From positions 179,463,825 through 179,527,824 of the forward strand of contig NC_050096.1 in assembly GCF_902167145.1 (NCBI RefSeq): DNA of 64,000 nucleotides, in the 5' to 3' direction. Shown here in pieces: positions 45,493 to 58,451 of the stretch (the stretch's first letter is position 1; each line of letters starts with the position of its first letter). The DNA comes from Zea mays (Eukaryota > Streptophyta > Magnoliopsida > Poales > Poaceae). The notes beneath the pieces were generated by a model, which worked only from the letters and a program-made list of their open reading frames with translations, searched no databases and was not told where the DNA came from. A program made the position numbers and the translations under genes.

Positions 45493-47990
45493 TGTCACAC
45501 GCGGATTTAAGTGATAAAGCCGGGTGCGTCTCATATGTGCGCCAAAAAAGAACAACACATAAAATAACAGAGTGTATAGAGATAAATGTCACAACATCAT
45601 AAAGTAATTATTACATAGTGGAAGTCTTACAAAATAAAATATAGATATAAAGCGAACTAATGTCCATCCATGGCGCCATAAAGTCGACTGGGAGACGCCA
45701 CCTAGATCAAGTCGTACTCCTCGTTGTGAGGCTCCACCTGGGCCACCTGTTCTTCTCCTGTGGGGGTTTATATATCGCAAGTGTGAGATCATAAAAGATC
45801 ATAGTTCAACAAGTCATGTGGTGGGAGTTCATGTGATGTGTAAGGCTGATCAACAATAGGGGTTAAAGCTGAGCATTGTTTTTAGTTAAGTTGGTAAAAT
45901 TTTATTAGCAATTACTAGGTGTAAGTAAATACCAAACCATAATAATAATAAAACAAAGTTAATAATAAATCTCATGCAATGCAAATGCCAAATTGAATTT
46001 AGTTCCATAGTTTAATCATGCAAGAGTCCTGAGCTGCTCATGACCGCGAGCACGGCTAGTATACCAGTTTTACACTCTGCAGAGGTTGTACCCTGTACCC
46101 ACAAGTCATGTTACCCATCTGCCAAGGGGTCATGAATCCCATTCACCTCTACCAAGGAAGCGAGGCAGGGTAACACTACGAGGACTTTACAAAGTTCCAC
46201 TAGCTTCAGAAAACCCGCTACAGTTTCTTGGAAGAGCAATGCAGGAATCCCCCGTCTAACCGCCATCACAGCAATATCAACCCGGGAACCTCCCTATACG
46301 CCTACTCCCCTACTGCCCTTGCCCCTATCGGGTAAGGTAGTCCTCCACCATCTTTCCTAGTTAGTCAGCCAAGGACGTCCCATACCACCCTTGTGGTGGC
46401 ACGTGTTTCTCAAGTTGTTTCTCAAGTTAAGCTCCAAATTCAATTAAAAATAATGATCTTGACATGAATGATAAATAAAATAACAGTATAATTAGAACAT
46501 GAACATAATGTAATATTAAACCCAAAACCATATAGAGCAATAGCAAAACTACAAAAATAGTTAAGGGGCAAACAAGGTAACAAGATAACCAGACTAGGGT
46601 GACATATTGGGTCCCATCAAAATTAAGCCTATGCATGGATAAGTGATATTAAAAAACATTATTGGGTAATAAAAGTGGTCAAGGGCACAACTTGCCTTTC
46701 ATGAGCTCCTGCTCAGCAACTTCGACACCTGAACACCCAGATTCTCAGCCACTAGCACTTCTACTCGCCACAATACAAACAAGCATAGTGCAAAGGAGAA
46801 ATTACAATCACACCAAACATGTATACAAAATACATATTAATAATCTACACATTAAAATAAGATCATAGGAAAAAAGAATCATTAAATTCGGAGTTGCGAA
46901 TTTTAAGTTATGAATTTCCAAAGGTTTTATGTGTTTGGTACAAGATTAATTAGGAGATTAATTTTAATATAGTTTTCATGTCAAAACAGAGACACTATGT
47001 GATGAACAATATTATTACAAAATTATAGGAACTGGAATGGACCAATTTGGACTTGATAAGAATTTTCTAGGAATTATTCAAATTCTAGTAATTATTTTTA
47101 CATTAAAAATCAATTTCTATATTTATTTATCTACTTTCTCTATTCTCTGGACTGCGCACCAAAAACAGAGAAGCGCAGGGGTTATCGTGCAATATTACCT
47201 AGACTTAGAGTACAGTCACCCTAGACTGCGGGTTGATTCTATAATATTCCAGGGGCTCTTACACAAAACTATTGGCCGAAAGGGTATCGTCCAATAGGAG
47301 CCGTCCGATCAAACATCGATGCTGCAGATTAGATTGGCACCCTGCCGAACCAGTATTCAACGTGATCCGACCGATCAGAGATCAACGCCCCTCAATAGAT
47401 CATAACCCGCTAGACCACGCTACCCCTTGGATCTAACATCTACGGTTTAAATCTATCTCGCGAAAGGGTATATCTCATATTGAATCATGGCCGGTCATCG
47501 TGAGATCCACGGCCTCAGACCTTTCTTCTTTCGGTAGGCCATCCGCCTAGTGAACTATGGTGTCGCGGCGGTGATACCTCGCCGGTGACATTAGATTTCG
47601 CAAACCAGTGCTCTAATCCCCTAACAGAACGAGGCTACACGATTATAGGAATGGGGCGAACACGATCAACGACATACCGAAGGCGGACGCGACTTCTAGA
47701 ACGGTGTCCACGGCTATGCGGATCCCGCGGCGGAGACCCAACCACGGCAAAGAATTCCCGTCCAGCTGAGGCCTCGCTCACCAAGCTTCTCCCCTGAGCG
47801 CGACCCGAGCACACTCCCGCACGTCCGGACCTAGGTTACTGGTGCCGAGCGGCGAGGATGGTGGGATTCGACGGTGTGGACTCCCACGATCCCTCCCTGG
47901 CGGTGGCTGAAAGAAAGGGGGCACAGGAAGAGGTACGAGGAGAAGGTCGGGTCCGCATTTGAAGCCTAGGTGGTGTGGGATCGTGGGTAG
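45493..47990 (-). mobile_element. Element G: Del/Tekay-type gypsy, 3' LTR part
   Basis: Starts TGTCACACGCGGATTTAAG on the plus strand (the LTR end, minus orientation). The first 500 bp match 63489-64000 at roughly 95% by eye. The block 46020-46400 matches, inverted, the solo LTR at 30000-30430. It is shorter than a full LTR, about 2.5 kb against 4.7 kb for the solo LTR, and joins a truncated Ji-type LTR near 47991. Its left flank is E2, so this is the outer end of G. Confidence 0.65.
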
Positions 47991-48919
47991 CGGGAATTCA
48001 ATGAGGACGCCGCGGCTAAAATTCACCGGACTGTCCGGTGAGCCAACAGCGCCCGCGGCCAACGGTCAGCAAATTAATCAGCGGGTGACACGTGGGTCGA
48101 GCCAACGGTCACTTGGTTGCACCAGACTATCCGGTGTGCATCGGATAGTGTCCGGTGCGCCAAGGGGACCGAAGATCCAATGGTCGGCTTTGCCAGAGAA
48201 GGAAGGAGATAGGGCACCAGACAAGCACTATTCATGTCCGGTGGTGCACCGGACTGTCCGATGCGCCACCCGACAGAAGGCAAGAATTGCCTTCCAAATG
48301 GAACTTCAATGACACCTAGCTGCCTTGGGGCTATAAAAGGGACCCCAGGCGCATGGAGCACTACACCAAGCATTCACTAAACATCCTAAGACGCCTAAAC
48401 TCCGCAAATACGCATTTGGATCATCGTGACTGAGATTTGAGCACTAAGTGTGTTGTGAACTTGTGGCATTGTTCTTGTGTGCTCTCTTCTTGACTTGTGT
48501 GCGTATTGTTGCTGCGATTCTAGTCTTGTGTGTGTTGCTTTCCCTCCCTTACTCTTGTGCTTTTCTTGTGATCAACATTGTAAGGGCGAGAGGCTCCAAC
48601 TTGTGGAGATTCCTCGCAAACGGGAAAATACTGCTAGGGAAGGAAACCGTGGTACTCAAAGTTGATCATTGGATCACTTGAGAGGGATTTAATGCAATCC
48701 TTGACCAAAGGAGGTCACCACAACGTGGAGTAGGCATTGGCCGAACCACGAGATAAAAATCACTGTGTCTCATGTCTCTCTTCATTGTGATTGATTTTCT
48801 TCTAGAGTTCTCTCTTTAGCAACTTGGTTTTAAATGCACTAACATTTAATAACCAAGTCCTGGCTATTTAGTATTTGATTTTACATGATCACCTATTCAC
48901 CCCCATCTAGGTGTTGTTA
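47991..48919 (+). repeat. 5' LTR of element F (5'-truncated)
   Basis: Begins within the palindrome region (AATTCAATGAGGACGCCGCGG, matching 54709 of the 3' LTR) instead of at TGAAAGG. TATA box TATAAAAGG at 48332-48340. It ends at a decayed terminus (GTGTTGTTA instead of GATGCTCTCA) before the primer-binding site. Confidence 0.8.
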
Positions 48920-48921
48920 AT

Positions 48922-48933
48922 TGGTATCAGAAC
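48922..48933 (+). other. Primer-binding site of element F
   Basis: TGGTATCAGAAC, one mismatch to the initiator tRNA-Met complement. Confidence 0.8.
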
Positions 48934-48969
48934 CATACTCTTCATTTAAGGGACTAACCACCCGAAGAG

Positions 48970-50716
48970 ATGGATCCTAAGGGTAAGGGGATGGTGATCA
49001 ACGACAAGGAGGAGTCCCTCTTCAAAGAGCCAAGAGATGACAAGTCCTCTGACTGAGGCTCGAGTCACAAGAAGAGGGATTTGAAGAAGAAGAGGCGCAT
49101 TAAGAAGATTATCTACTACGACAGCGATGCCTCCTCTTCTTCACCAAGGGATGACGACGACGAAGACTCCTCGTCGAAAAAGAAAACAATTAATCAAATT
49201 ACTCCTTTTATTATTCTCGCATCCCGTACAATTCAAATGCTCATTTACTCTCTATTCCACTTGGAACCCCCCCCACACTTCGATGGAGAGGATTACTCAT
49301 TTTGGAGTCATAAAATACGTAGTCACTTATTTTCCCTCCATCCTAGCATTTGGGAAATTGTAGAAAATGGAATTCATTTTGATAGTACTGATAACCGTGT
49401 GTTTATCAATGAACAAATACATAAAAATGCCCAAGCCACTATTGTTTTGCTAGCATCTCTATGCAGGGATAAATACAACAAAGTGAGCGGCTTGGACAAT
49501 GCCAAGCAAATCTAGGATACCCTCAAGATCTCTCACGAGGGTAATGATGCAACCATGATAACCAAGATGGAACTGGTGGAAGGCGAGCTGGGGAGCTTCG
49601 CCATGATAAGGGGAGAGGAGCCAACACAGACGTACAATAGGCTCAAGACCCTTGTCAACAAAATTCAGAGCTACGAGAGCACAAGATGGACGGATCATGA
49701 CATCGTCTAACTGATGCTAAGGTCATTTACTGCCATTGATCCTCATCTTGTGAACCTTATTCGTGAGAACCCCAGGTACACCAAGATGACGCCCTAGGAA
49801 ATCCTTGGAAAATTCGTAAGCGGGCATGATGGTGAAGGAGGCAAGGTATGTGGACGATGCTGTAAACGGACCGCTTCCTCTCCACGAGTCGCAGCCCGTT
49901 GCTCTCAAAGCAACCAACAGCAAGGAGGCGCTACCTAGCAAGGTAGCACAAGTGGAGGCTGCCGGGCTTAATGAGGACGAAATGACGCTCATCATCAAGC
50001 GCTTCAAGACCGCCTTGAAAGGACGCAAGGAGTACCCTAACAAGAACAAATCAAGGGGAAAATGCTCCTGCTTCAAATGCGGTAAGTCTGGTCATTTTAT
50101 AGCACAATGTCCCAATAATAACAATGACTAGGCATAAGAAAAGTATGGGAAGAAGGAAAGAAAGAAGAATTACAAGAAGGCCAAGGGTGAGGCACACATT
50201 GGGAAGGAATGGGACTCCGACTGTTCCTCATCCAACTCCGAAGATGAAGGACTAGCTACCTCGGCCTTCAACAAGTCTTCCCTCTTCCCCAACGAACGTC
50301 ACATGTGCCTCATGGATAAGGAGAAGGTACACATATGAGATACACCTAAGTATACTTCTTCTAGTGATGAGGAATCGTCTGATGATGAAGTAGATTATAC
50401 TGATTTGTTTAAAGGATTAGATAGAACCAAAGTAGACAAGATAAATGAATTAATTGATGCTCTTAATGAAAAGGATACGCTTCTAGAAAAGCAAGAAGAT
50501 ATTCTTTATGAAGAACATGGTAAATTCATCAATGTTCAAAAAGCCCTTGCTCTAGAAACTAAGAAAAATTAGCTATTGACTTCTAAATTATCTGCTTGTA
50601 ATGACTCTGTCTCTAAGCTTAAGAATTTAAATGTTGATTTAAATGCTAATTTAGAAGAAGCAAATTCTACTAGTTCATCCATAGAGCATGTTGTTATTTG
50701 CAATAGATGTAAAGAC
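48970..50716 (+). pseudogene. Element F gag remnant
   Basis: ATG 48970 (MDPKGKGMVIN) is followed by an in-frame TGA at 49054. Further stops include TAG at 49513 (for Trp in QIWDTLKISHEG) and others near 49708 and 49797. Compensating frameshifts surround 49195-49270. The capsid-like region, the CCHC knuckle (CFKCGKSGHFIAQC, about 50070-50111) and the first part of the coiled coil remain. Sequence jumps from the NRCKD motif straight to pre-integrase near 50716, so the C-terminus is deleted. Confidence 0.85.
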
Positions 50717-53507
50717 TAATATGGGCTGGCACTGGCACTGCCGTCTAGCACATGTTGGGATGAAGAACCTTCATAAACTTCTAAAGGGAGATCATGTGTT
50801 AGGACTAACCGATGTCTGTTTTGAGAAAGATAGACCTTGTGTGGCGTGCCAAGTAGGGAAACAAGTGGGAAGCACCCATTAAAGCAAGAACGTGATGACA
50901 ACAACAAGATCACTGGAACTCCTCCACATGGATCTCTTCGGCCCCGATGCCTATCTCAGCATCGGGGGAAGTAAGTATGGTCTTGTTATAGTTGATGATT
51001 TTTCCCGCTTCACTTGAGTGTTCTTTTTGCAGAACAAATCTGAAACCCAAGGAACCCTAAAGCGCTTCTTAAGAAGAGCTCAAAATGAATTTGAGCTAAA
51101 GGTAAAGAAGATAAGAAGCGATAATGGGTTTAAGTTCAAGAATCTACAAGTTGAAGAATATCTTGAGGAGGAAGGCATCAAGCACGAGTTCTCCGCTCCC
51201 TACACACCACAGCAAAATGGCGTGGTAGAGAGGAAGGACATGACGATAATCGACATGGCGAGAACGAAGCTTGGAGAATACAAGACGCCTAAGCGGTTTT
51301 GGTTGAAAGCTGTGAATCCAGCCTGCCATATCATAAATCGGCTCTATCTGCACCGCCTCCTCAAGAAGACATCATATGAACTCTTAACTGGTAACAAACC
51401 TAATGTTTCCTATTTTCGTGTATTTGGGAGCAAATGCTACATTTTGGTAAAGAAAGGTAGGCATTCAAAGTTTGCTCCCAAAGCTGTAGAAGGTTTTTTA
51501 CTAGGATATGACTCAAATACAAAGGCGTATAGGGTCTTCAACAAATCATCAGGATTGGTTGAAGTCTCTAGCAACGTTGTATTTGATGAGACTAATGGCT
51601 CTCCAAGAGAGCAAGTTGATCTTGATGATGTAGACGAAGATGAGGTTCCGACGGTCGGAATGCGAACAATGGCGATAGGTGATGTGCGACCACAGGAACT
51701 ACAAGAGCAAGATCAACCCTCTTCCTCTACGGTGGTGCATCCCCCAACTCAAGACGATGAATAGGTACCTCAAGAAGAAGGGCAGGACCAAGGGGGAGCA
51801 CATGAAGAACATGATAAGGAGGAAGAAGCATCACGGGCCCCTCCAACTCAAGTCTGAACGACGATCTAAAGAACTCATCCAGTGGATCAGATTCTAGGTG
51901 ACATCAATAAGGGAGTAACAACTCGCTCACGATTAGCTAATTTTTGTGAGCATTACTCGTTTGTTTCTTCTATTGAGCCTTTTAGGGTAGAAGAAGCCTT
52001 GCAGGATCCGGACTGGGTGTTGGCCATGCAGGAAGAGCTCAACAACTTCAAAAGTAATGAAGTTTGGAGCCTGGTGCCACGTCCAAAGCAAATCGTTGTG
52101 GGAACCAAATGGGTGTTCCGCAACAAGCAAGACGAACAAGGAGTGGTGACAAGGAACAAGGCTCGACTTGTGGCAAAAGGTTATGCCCAAGTCACAGGTT
52201 TTGATTTTGAGGAGACTCTTGCTCCTGTGGCTAGTCTAGAATCAATTAGAATTTTATTAGCCTATGATGCTCACCATTCGTTTAAGTTGTTCCAAATGGA
52301 CATGAAGAGCGCCTTCCTCAATGGACCAATCAAGGAGGAGGTATACGTGGAACAACCCCCTGGCTTCGAGGATGACAGGTATCCCCACCACGTCTACATG
52401 CTCTCTAAGGCGCTCTATGGACTTAAGCAAGCCCTAAGAGCATGGTATGAATGCCTTAGAGATTTTCTTATTGCTAATGCTTTCAAGGTTGGGAAAGCTG
52501 ATCCTACTCTATTCACAAACACTTGTAATGGTGATCTTTTTGTATGCCAAATATATGTCGATGACATTATATTTGGTTCTACTAATCAAAAGTCTTGTGA
52601 GGAGTTTAGCAGGGTGATGATGCAAAAGTTCGAAATGTTGATTATGGGCGAGTTGAACTACTTCCTTGGATTTCAAGTGAAGCAACTCAAGGAAGGCACC
52701 TTCATCTCCCAAACGAAGTACACTCAAGATCTTCTCAAGAGGTTTGGGATGAAGGATGCAAAGCCCGTGAAGACACCGATGGGAACAGACGGACATCTGG
52801 ACCTCAACAAAGGAGGTAAGTCCATTGATCAAAAGGCATACTGGTCAATGATAGGCTCGTTATTTTATCTTTGTGCTTGTAGACCGAATATAATGCTTAG
52901 TGTATGCATGTGTGCTAGATATCAATCTGACCCCAAGGAGTGTCACCTTGTGGCCGTTAAGCGAATTCTTAGATATCTAGCCTCTACGCCTTGCTTCGGG
53001 ATCTGGTATCCAAAGGGGTCTACCTTTGACTTAATCGGACACTCAGATTCCGACTATGCCAGGTGCAAGGTTGATAGGAAGAGCACATCAGAGACTTATC
53101 AATTTCTAGGAAGGTCCCTGGTGTCTTGGAGCTCTAAGAAACAAACATTTGTTGCCCTATCCACCGCTGAGGCCGAGTATGTTGCCGCAGGACAGTGTTG
53201 CGTGCAACTACTTTGGATGAGGCAAACCCTCCGGGACTTTGGCTAAAATCTGAGAAAAGTCCCACTCCTATGTGACAATGAGAGTGCAATCCGCTTGGCG
53301 GATATTCCTGTTGAACACAGCTGCACTAAGCACATAGACATCCGACATCACTTCCTGAGAGACCACCAGCAAAGGCAAGATATCGATATTTATCACATTA
53401 GCATCGAGAACCAGCTAGCCGATATCTTCACCAAGCCTTTAGATGAGAAAAGGTTTTGCAGGTTGCGTAGTGAGGTAAATGTCTTAGATTCGCGTAACTT
53501 GGATTGA
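50717..53507 (+). pseudogene. Element F pol remnant (integrase, RT, RNase H; protease deleted)
   Basis: Begins in pre-integrase ([20 protein letters not shown]). Integrase blocks: LLHMDLFGP, RSDNGFKF (altered DNGSEF) and NGVVERKDMTI. A break near 51762-51880 separates the linker from RT (51882-53246, 454 codons, YVDD at 52554-52565). RNase H has [12 protein letters not shown], with a stop at 53244-53246 and continuation to NVLDSRNLD at 53505. Some catalytic-motif residues are changed. It is not functional. Confidence 0.85.
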
Positions 53508-54292
53508 TCTATAGCATACATGTGTTCTATGCCTTGATCATGTTACTTTAAGCTTTACTGTCTTTAATTTCTTACATTTGGTGCTCGAGTTGTACAAGTC
53601 AGACCCGAGCCTCACAAGTCCCTATGCAAATGATGCACATGTTTAGGGGAGGATGTGCTACAATTTTACTCCTTTGAGACTAACTTGTTTGTTTGAGTAC
53701 TCTTGTAGTCTCAAAGGGATATTGAAAGGGAAAAGTGAACTTGGACAAGAAAGAGCTTCCACTGCATTCTGATAAAATGTATCATGTCCTAAGTTCTTTG
53801 TTATGCTCTCATTGTCTTTTTGCTCTTATTTGACATTTTGGTGAGGCAATGGGGTTAAAGGGCCAAAAGTTATCCCATTTTGGTGCTTAATGCCAAAGGG
53901 GGAGAAATTAAGGCCAAAGCAAATGGATCAACCAACCACTTGTGAATTTCAAAAAGTGTAGAGTTAGAATTTGTATTTCGTCCAAAATCCTCTCATTGCA
54001 AAATTTGGTCTCTTATGGGGGAGAATTTTAATTATGGGAAAAGAGGGAGTTTTTGGCACTTGATCAAATTTACTCTTGAAATATCTCTCTATATGACCAA
54101 ACAAGTGTGTTTGACTTAGAGATAGGAAAAAGAATTTGTTTTGTGAAAATAAACCAAGTGGTGGCAAAAGTGATCCAAATATGCCAAATTCTAAGTGAGA
54201 AAATTTGGTCTTCAATTTGCAATTTTTGAGAATGAATTGCACTTCAAGTTGCTTTTAAATGTGTTGGCATAAATCACCAAAAAGGGGGAGAT
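53508..54292 (+). other. Element F 3' untranslated region with polypurine motifs
   Basis: No gene. GGGGGAG motifs at about 53897, 54018 and 54285; the last (AAAAAGGGGGAGAT) abuts the 3' LTR. Confidence 0.75.
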
Positions 54293-55354
54293 TGAAAGGG
54301 AAATGTGCCCTTAGGCCATTTCTATAAATGTTTTGGTGATTAGATGTCCAACACATTGTTTTGAGGTGATATGTGCCACATGATAAAGAAGTGCAAATAA
54401 AAAATCAAGGTATGTTTCCAGCCTTAGTGAATTGTTTTTGATACTAACATATTTCTCTAAGTGCTAGGAACCTTGTCAAGAAAAGTGGAAACGAATTGGA
54501 GAAGTTTGGCTAAGTCTAGCCAAAACTTGCACAAGCCTGTGGTGCACCGGACTGTCCGGTGTGCACCGAACAGTGCATAGGCTGGTTCAGCAGCGAAGTC
54601 GCTGCTCTCGGGAATTGGCGAGGGCGACGTGGCTAAAAATCACCGGACTGTCTGGTGAGCCAGTTGCGCCCGCACTCAATACTCTGTGACGAACTCGTCG
54701 CTCTCAGGAATTCACCGAGGACGCCGCGGCTAAAATTCACGGGACTGTCCGGTGTGCACCGAACTGTCCGGTGAGCCAACGGCGCCTGCAGCCAACAGTT
54801 GGCAACGCGATCAACGAATGACACGTGGCCCGAGCCAACGGTCACTTGGTCGCACCGGACTGTCCGGTGTGCACCAGACAGTGTCCGGTGCGCCATGGGG
54901 ACCGAAGATGCAACGGTTGGCTTCGCCAGAAAATGAAGGAGATCGGGCACCGGACAAGCACTGTTCATGTCCGGTGCGCCACACGACAGAAGGCAAGAAT
55001 TGCCTTCCAAATGGAACTCCAATGGCTCCTTGCTGTCTTGGGGCAATAAAGGGACCCCAGGTGCATAGAGCACTACACCAAGCATTCGCTAAACATCCTA
55101 AGACGCCTAGACTCCGCAAATACGCATTTAGATCATCGTGACTGAGATTTGAGCACTAAGTGTGTTGTGAACTTGTGGCATTGTTCTTGTGTGCTCTCTT
55201 CTTGACTTGTGTGTGTATTGTTGCTGCGATTCTAGTCTTGTGTGTGTTGCTTTCCCTCCCTTACTCTTGTGCTTTTCTTGTGATCAACATTGTAAGGGCG
55301 AGAGGCTCCAACTTGTGGAGATTCCTCGCAAACGAGGAAAGACTGCTAAGGAAG
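54293..55354 (+). repeat. 3' LTR of element F, first part
   Basis: Starts TGAAAGGGAAATGTGCCC, the Ji-type terminus. The palindrome region holds an internal duplication of about 115 bp (54595-54790), explaining a total LTR length near 1.34 kb. The TATA box is lost (GGGCAATAAAG at about 55041, against GGCTATAAAAG in the 5' LTR). It ends with GGAAG (55350-55354), the target site of the zeon-like element, and resumes at 62660. Confidence 0.88.
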
Positions 55355-56016
55355 TGTTGGGGACTTGTTCTCAAATGCTAAGAGTTAAGAACAAGGCAAC
55401 ATAAAAAGTGTTAAATGTTAAAGTCCTTCGTCCTTCGAAGCATTATCTCCCTTCGGGTATAATGAATTCCGGACGAAGGTTATGAAGGACAAATCTTCAT
55501 AAGCACAATAAATGATGAAGAAGGATTCATACACAAGATATGAAAAATAATATATACATTTTAAACATTATTATCAACTTATTTTTATTTGCGTTACTGT
55601 ATCAACAATAACAAATTATAAATGTACCTTCGGCTCGAAGGAAAGCAGGGGTACAAGCGTGACGCGAAAGTAAATGCCAAGTCAGCGTGAATAGTACAGG
55701 AATACTGTTCACCTATTTATAGGCACGGGTCGCAACCCATGCAAAATTACATCCAGGCCCTTTGCTTTTGACAATAACTCTATAGTAATCTATCTGGGTC
55801 TAGATAGTCTTTTCCTCTTTAAGTCGGTTTCCTCTTTTCTGCCATCATGCCGAAGCTCCCTCGCACACAGCTTCGACTCTGTTCCATCCTTCGTATTGTT
55901 TCCGTGCTTCTTCATACTGTGGGTTCTTGTTCGAAGATCCCTGTCCACACATTATACTCCAGAGGCATTGTTAAATCATGTTTTTGAGGACCTTCGGTAG
56001 CCGAAGGCCCCCAACA
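55355..56016 (-). repeat. 3' LTR of the zeon-like element (662 bp)
   Basis: TGTTGGGGAC...CCCCCAACA. The minus-strand TATA box (GCCTATAAATAGG) lies at about 55716-55728. Rich in CTTCG/CGAAG words. Confidence 0.95.
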
Positions 56017-56171
56017 GTAGCCCCTCGCAATATTAATTTGTTAGAATGATAAATTTAAATTGCGACATGGACGAAGGCCTTAAGCCGAAGGTCCGAAAAA
56101 ACACCTTCCCTTTGCTAGAATAGCAACAGTCATTGACAAGCGGGACCCTCCAGTTTTCAACGTACTAGGCG

Positions 56172-56180
56172 TATAAATAG
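56172..56180 (+). promoter_or_regulatory. TATA box of the antisense gene in the zeon-like element
   Basis: TATAAATAG on the plus strand, opposite to the element's own transcription, about 150 bases before the ATG at 56325 and just inside the 3' LTR. The same arrangement is seen in element H. Confidence 0.65.
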
Positions 56181-56324
56181 GAGCTCATCACGAGTTCATT
56201 TGGCACGCTTTCTTGCCATCTGCTCTTGCTTACTCAATTTTTAGCTCTTGCGCACCAACACTTGCTTGGCTTTTTTAAATTTTTAAGCTTCGGCTTTGAG
56301 AGCACTTTCTCAACATTTTCGAAG

Positions 56325-58376
56325 ATGTCCGAAGACAAGAAAGCTGTCGCTGAGTCGAAGCTGAGCCTTTCCGAGGAAATGAATCTCGGCTTCCTTGAAT
56401 CAATAGCAAAGACAAATACAGAGAAGATTACTAAGGAGATTTTAGAGGGTTTATCTGAAGACACTGGTGATAGTGACAGTTATGATGTGGAAAGTGGTGG
56501 TGAAGATTCCGAAGATCGACCCTGGCGACCAAGCCATGCAGTTTTTGGAAAATCAAGCATTAAACAAAGCCATCTTGTCAATATGAGGGGTAGATATTTT
56601 CGGGATTTATCTATTGTGAGGGCTGACGAAGGAGAGAAAACTTGTCCTACTCCCGAGGAAAATGAAGTTGTGATATTCCGAAGTTTCTTCAAGGCTAGAC
56701 TTCAGTTTCCTTTGAGCAGTTTCGTGGTAGAAGTTTTGAAGATATTTGAAATCTGTCTTCATCAAATTACTCCCGAAGCAATCATAAGGATGGGAATCTT
56801 CGTATGGGCCGTGAAGAGCCAAGTTTTGGAGCCAAATGCAAAAAGTTTCTGCAGTATGCATGAGTTATTATATGAGACGAAACCCTAGGGTAAAGAGCAA
56901 TATCATAACAATTTTGGCTGTTATAGCTTCGGTGCCCACTCTGGGTCAAGCTGTCCCGTGCTAACTTTTCGGAAGAGATGGCCCGGGGACTGGATGAAGG
57001 AATGGTTTTATGTGAAAAACGACTTGAAGACGCGAGAAGATATTAAAGATATCATCATGCGCCCCATCTGGCAGCGTTTTGGCCTTCGGAAACCGAAGGT
57101 GGATATTGACGAAGCAGCCGAAGAATGCCGGAGAGCCTTCGGCGTGGTTTGCTCTTTTATCGGGACAAGGGATTTGATCCAGGAACACATTGCCTTCAGA
57201 GTATGGCCACTTGTAGAAAAGTGGGAAATGCTAAAGGAAACCATCAGCAAACCTGACGAAGGTGGACTAGTCAGGTTAAAATACACCTTCAGATATGGAG
57301 ATAAGTTCGTCGAGCCAGATGATGACTGGCTGAAATGTATTGAGGCCACAAGCAATGAACTGCTTGGGCCATACTCGAAGGCAGAAGATACTGCACTGTC
57401 CGCGGCCTTCAGAGGCCGGAAGAAGAAAAGACTCAACCGAGTATTTGATGCCATTGGGTTCGTCTATCCTGACTACTGTTATCCAACACGGGGTCAAAAA
57501 AGGAAAGATACGGCTTCTGTGAAGGAAGTTGCTTCAGCCGCTCCTAGTGAGCCATCGTCGAAGAGGAAAAAGATGAAGGTTCTTACGCACCGGCCATGCT
57601 ATATTGAACCGGCCACAGTGCCTGAGTTTGTCGGTGAGACCTCTTCGGCCACCGAAGCCAAGGAGCCGACTCCCCTGTCGAATATTGAAGAGCCGACCAA
57701 AATGTCGGAGATGGAAAAAATAGGAGAACCGAGGGCTGAAGAGACAAAGACATCGGAAATTTTAAGTCCTTCAGCAAGAGTTGAGGTGCCAATGCCAATG
57801 CCGATGGCACAAAAAGATCTTACGACAACCCCCAAGAGGAAAAGAATGGTTAACGTGCTAGATGTACTGGAAACGATAAAATCTTCAAGCTCTACTTCGA
57901 AGATAGCTGCCGAAGTTTCAAAGACTCAAACTAAGGCTGAAGCTGCCAAAAGTCAAGCGGAAACTGAAACTGGGCTTTCAGAGCCTACCAAGAGGGAATT
58001 CTTGGAAATTGAAAAAGAAACGGAAAAATAATCTGCAGAAGAAACTTTAACTGAGAAAATCGCAACACCTATTCCCAAAGCATCTTCTGAAGCTTCTGAC
58101 TATGTATTACATCATGCTTCGGGTAAAAATCTGAGCTAAAAAGAAAAAAGAGAAGCTCAATTCTATGCGCAAAAATTGAAATATCCAAAAGGGGCGCTGA
58201 TATTCAACGACAGCGGAGAAGAAGACTTCTTGTATTGTCTCCCTGACAGCAAGGAGATTTCTGTCTGTCGGGAGATGAGCAAGAGCTTCGGATTCCCAAC
58301 ATTAGAAGACGGGCTCTCGGTGTTGTCAAAGAACGAGCTGGCCGACAGCTTAGCGTACAATAGTTTAAAGGTGAAA
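56325..58376 (+). pseudogene. Antisense gene of the zeon-like element, first exon(s): Transposase_28-like domain
   Basis: The likely start is ATG 56325 (MSEDKKAVAESKLSLSEEMN). The conserved domain begins near 56640 (EENEVVIFRSFFKARLQFP, HQITPEAIIRMGIFVWAV) and matches the element H antisense protein in the same order; NRVFDAIGFVYPDYCYPT near 57430 matches NRVFELNQLPYDGYPG of H. Stops interrupt at about 56886 and 58029, so the copy is broken or uses unrecognised introns. A Ser/Glu/Lys-rich tail follows. The exon ends at a donor near 58373 (TTTAAAG/GTGAAA). Function is unknown. Confidence 0.6.
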
Positions 58377-58451
58377 AAATGAGATCTTTGTATTATTCCT
58401 TGAAACCAAAATTTTTCATTTTCTTAAACTTATTAACGCATTTTTTTGCAG

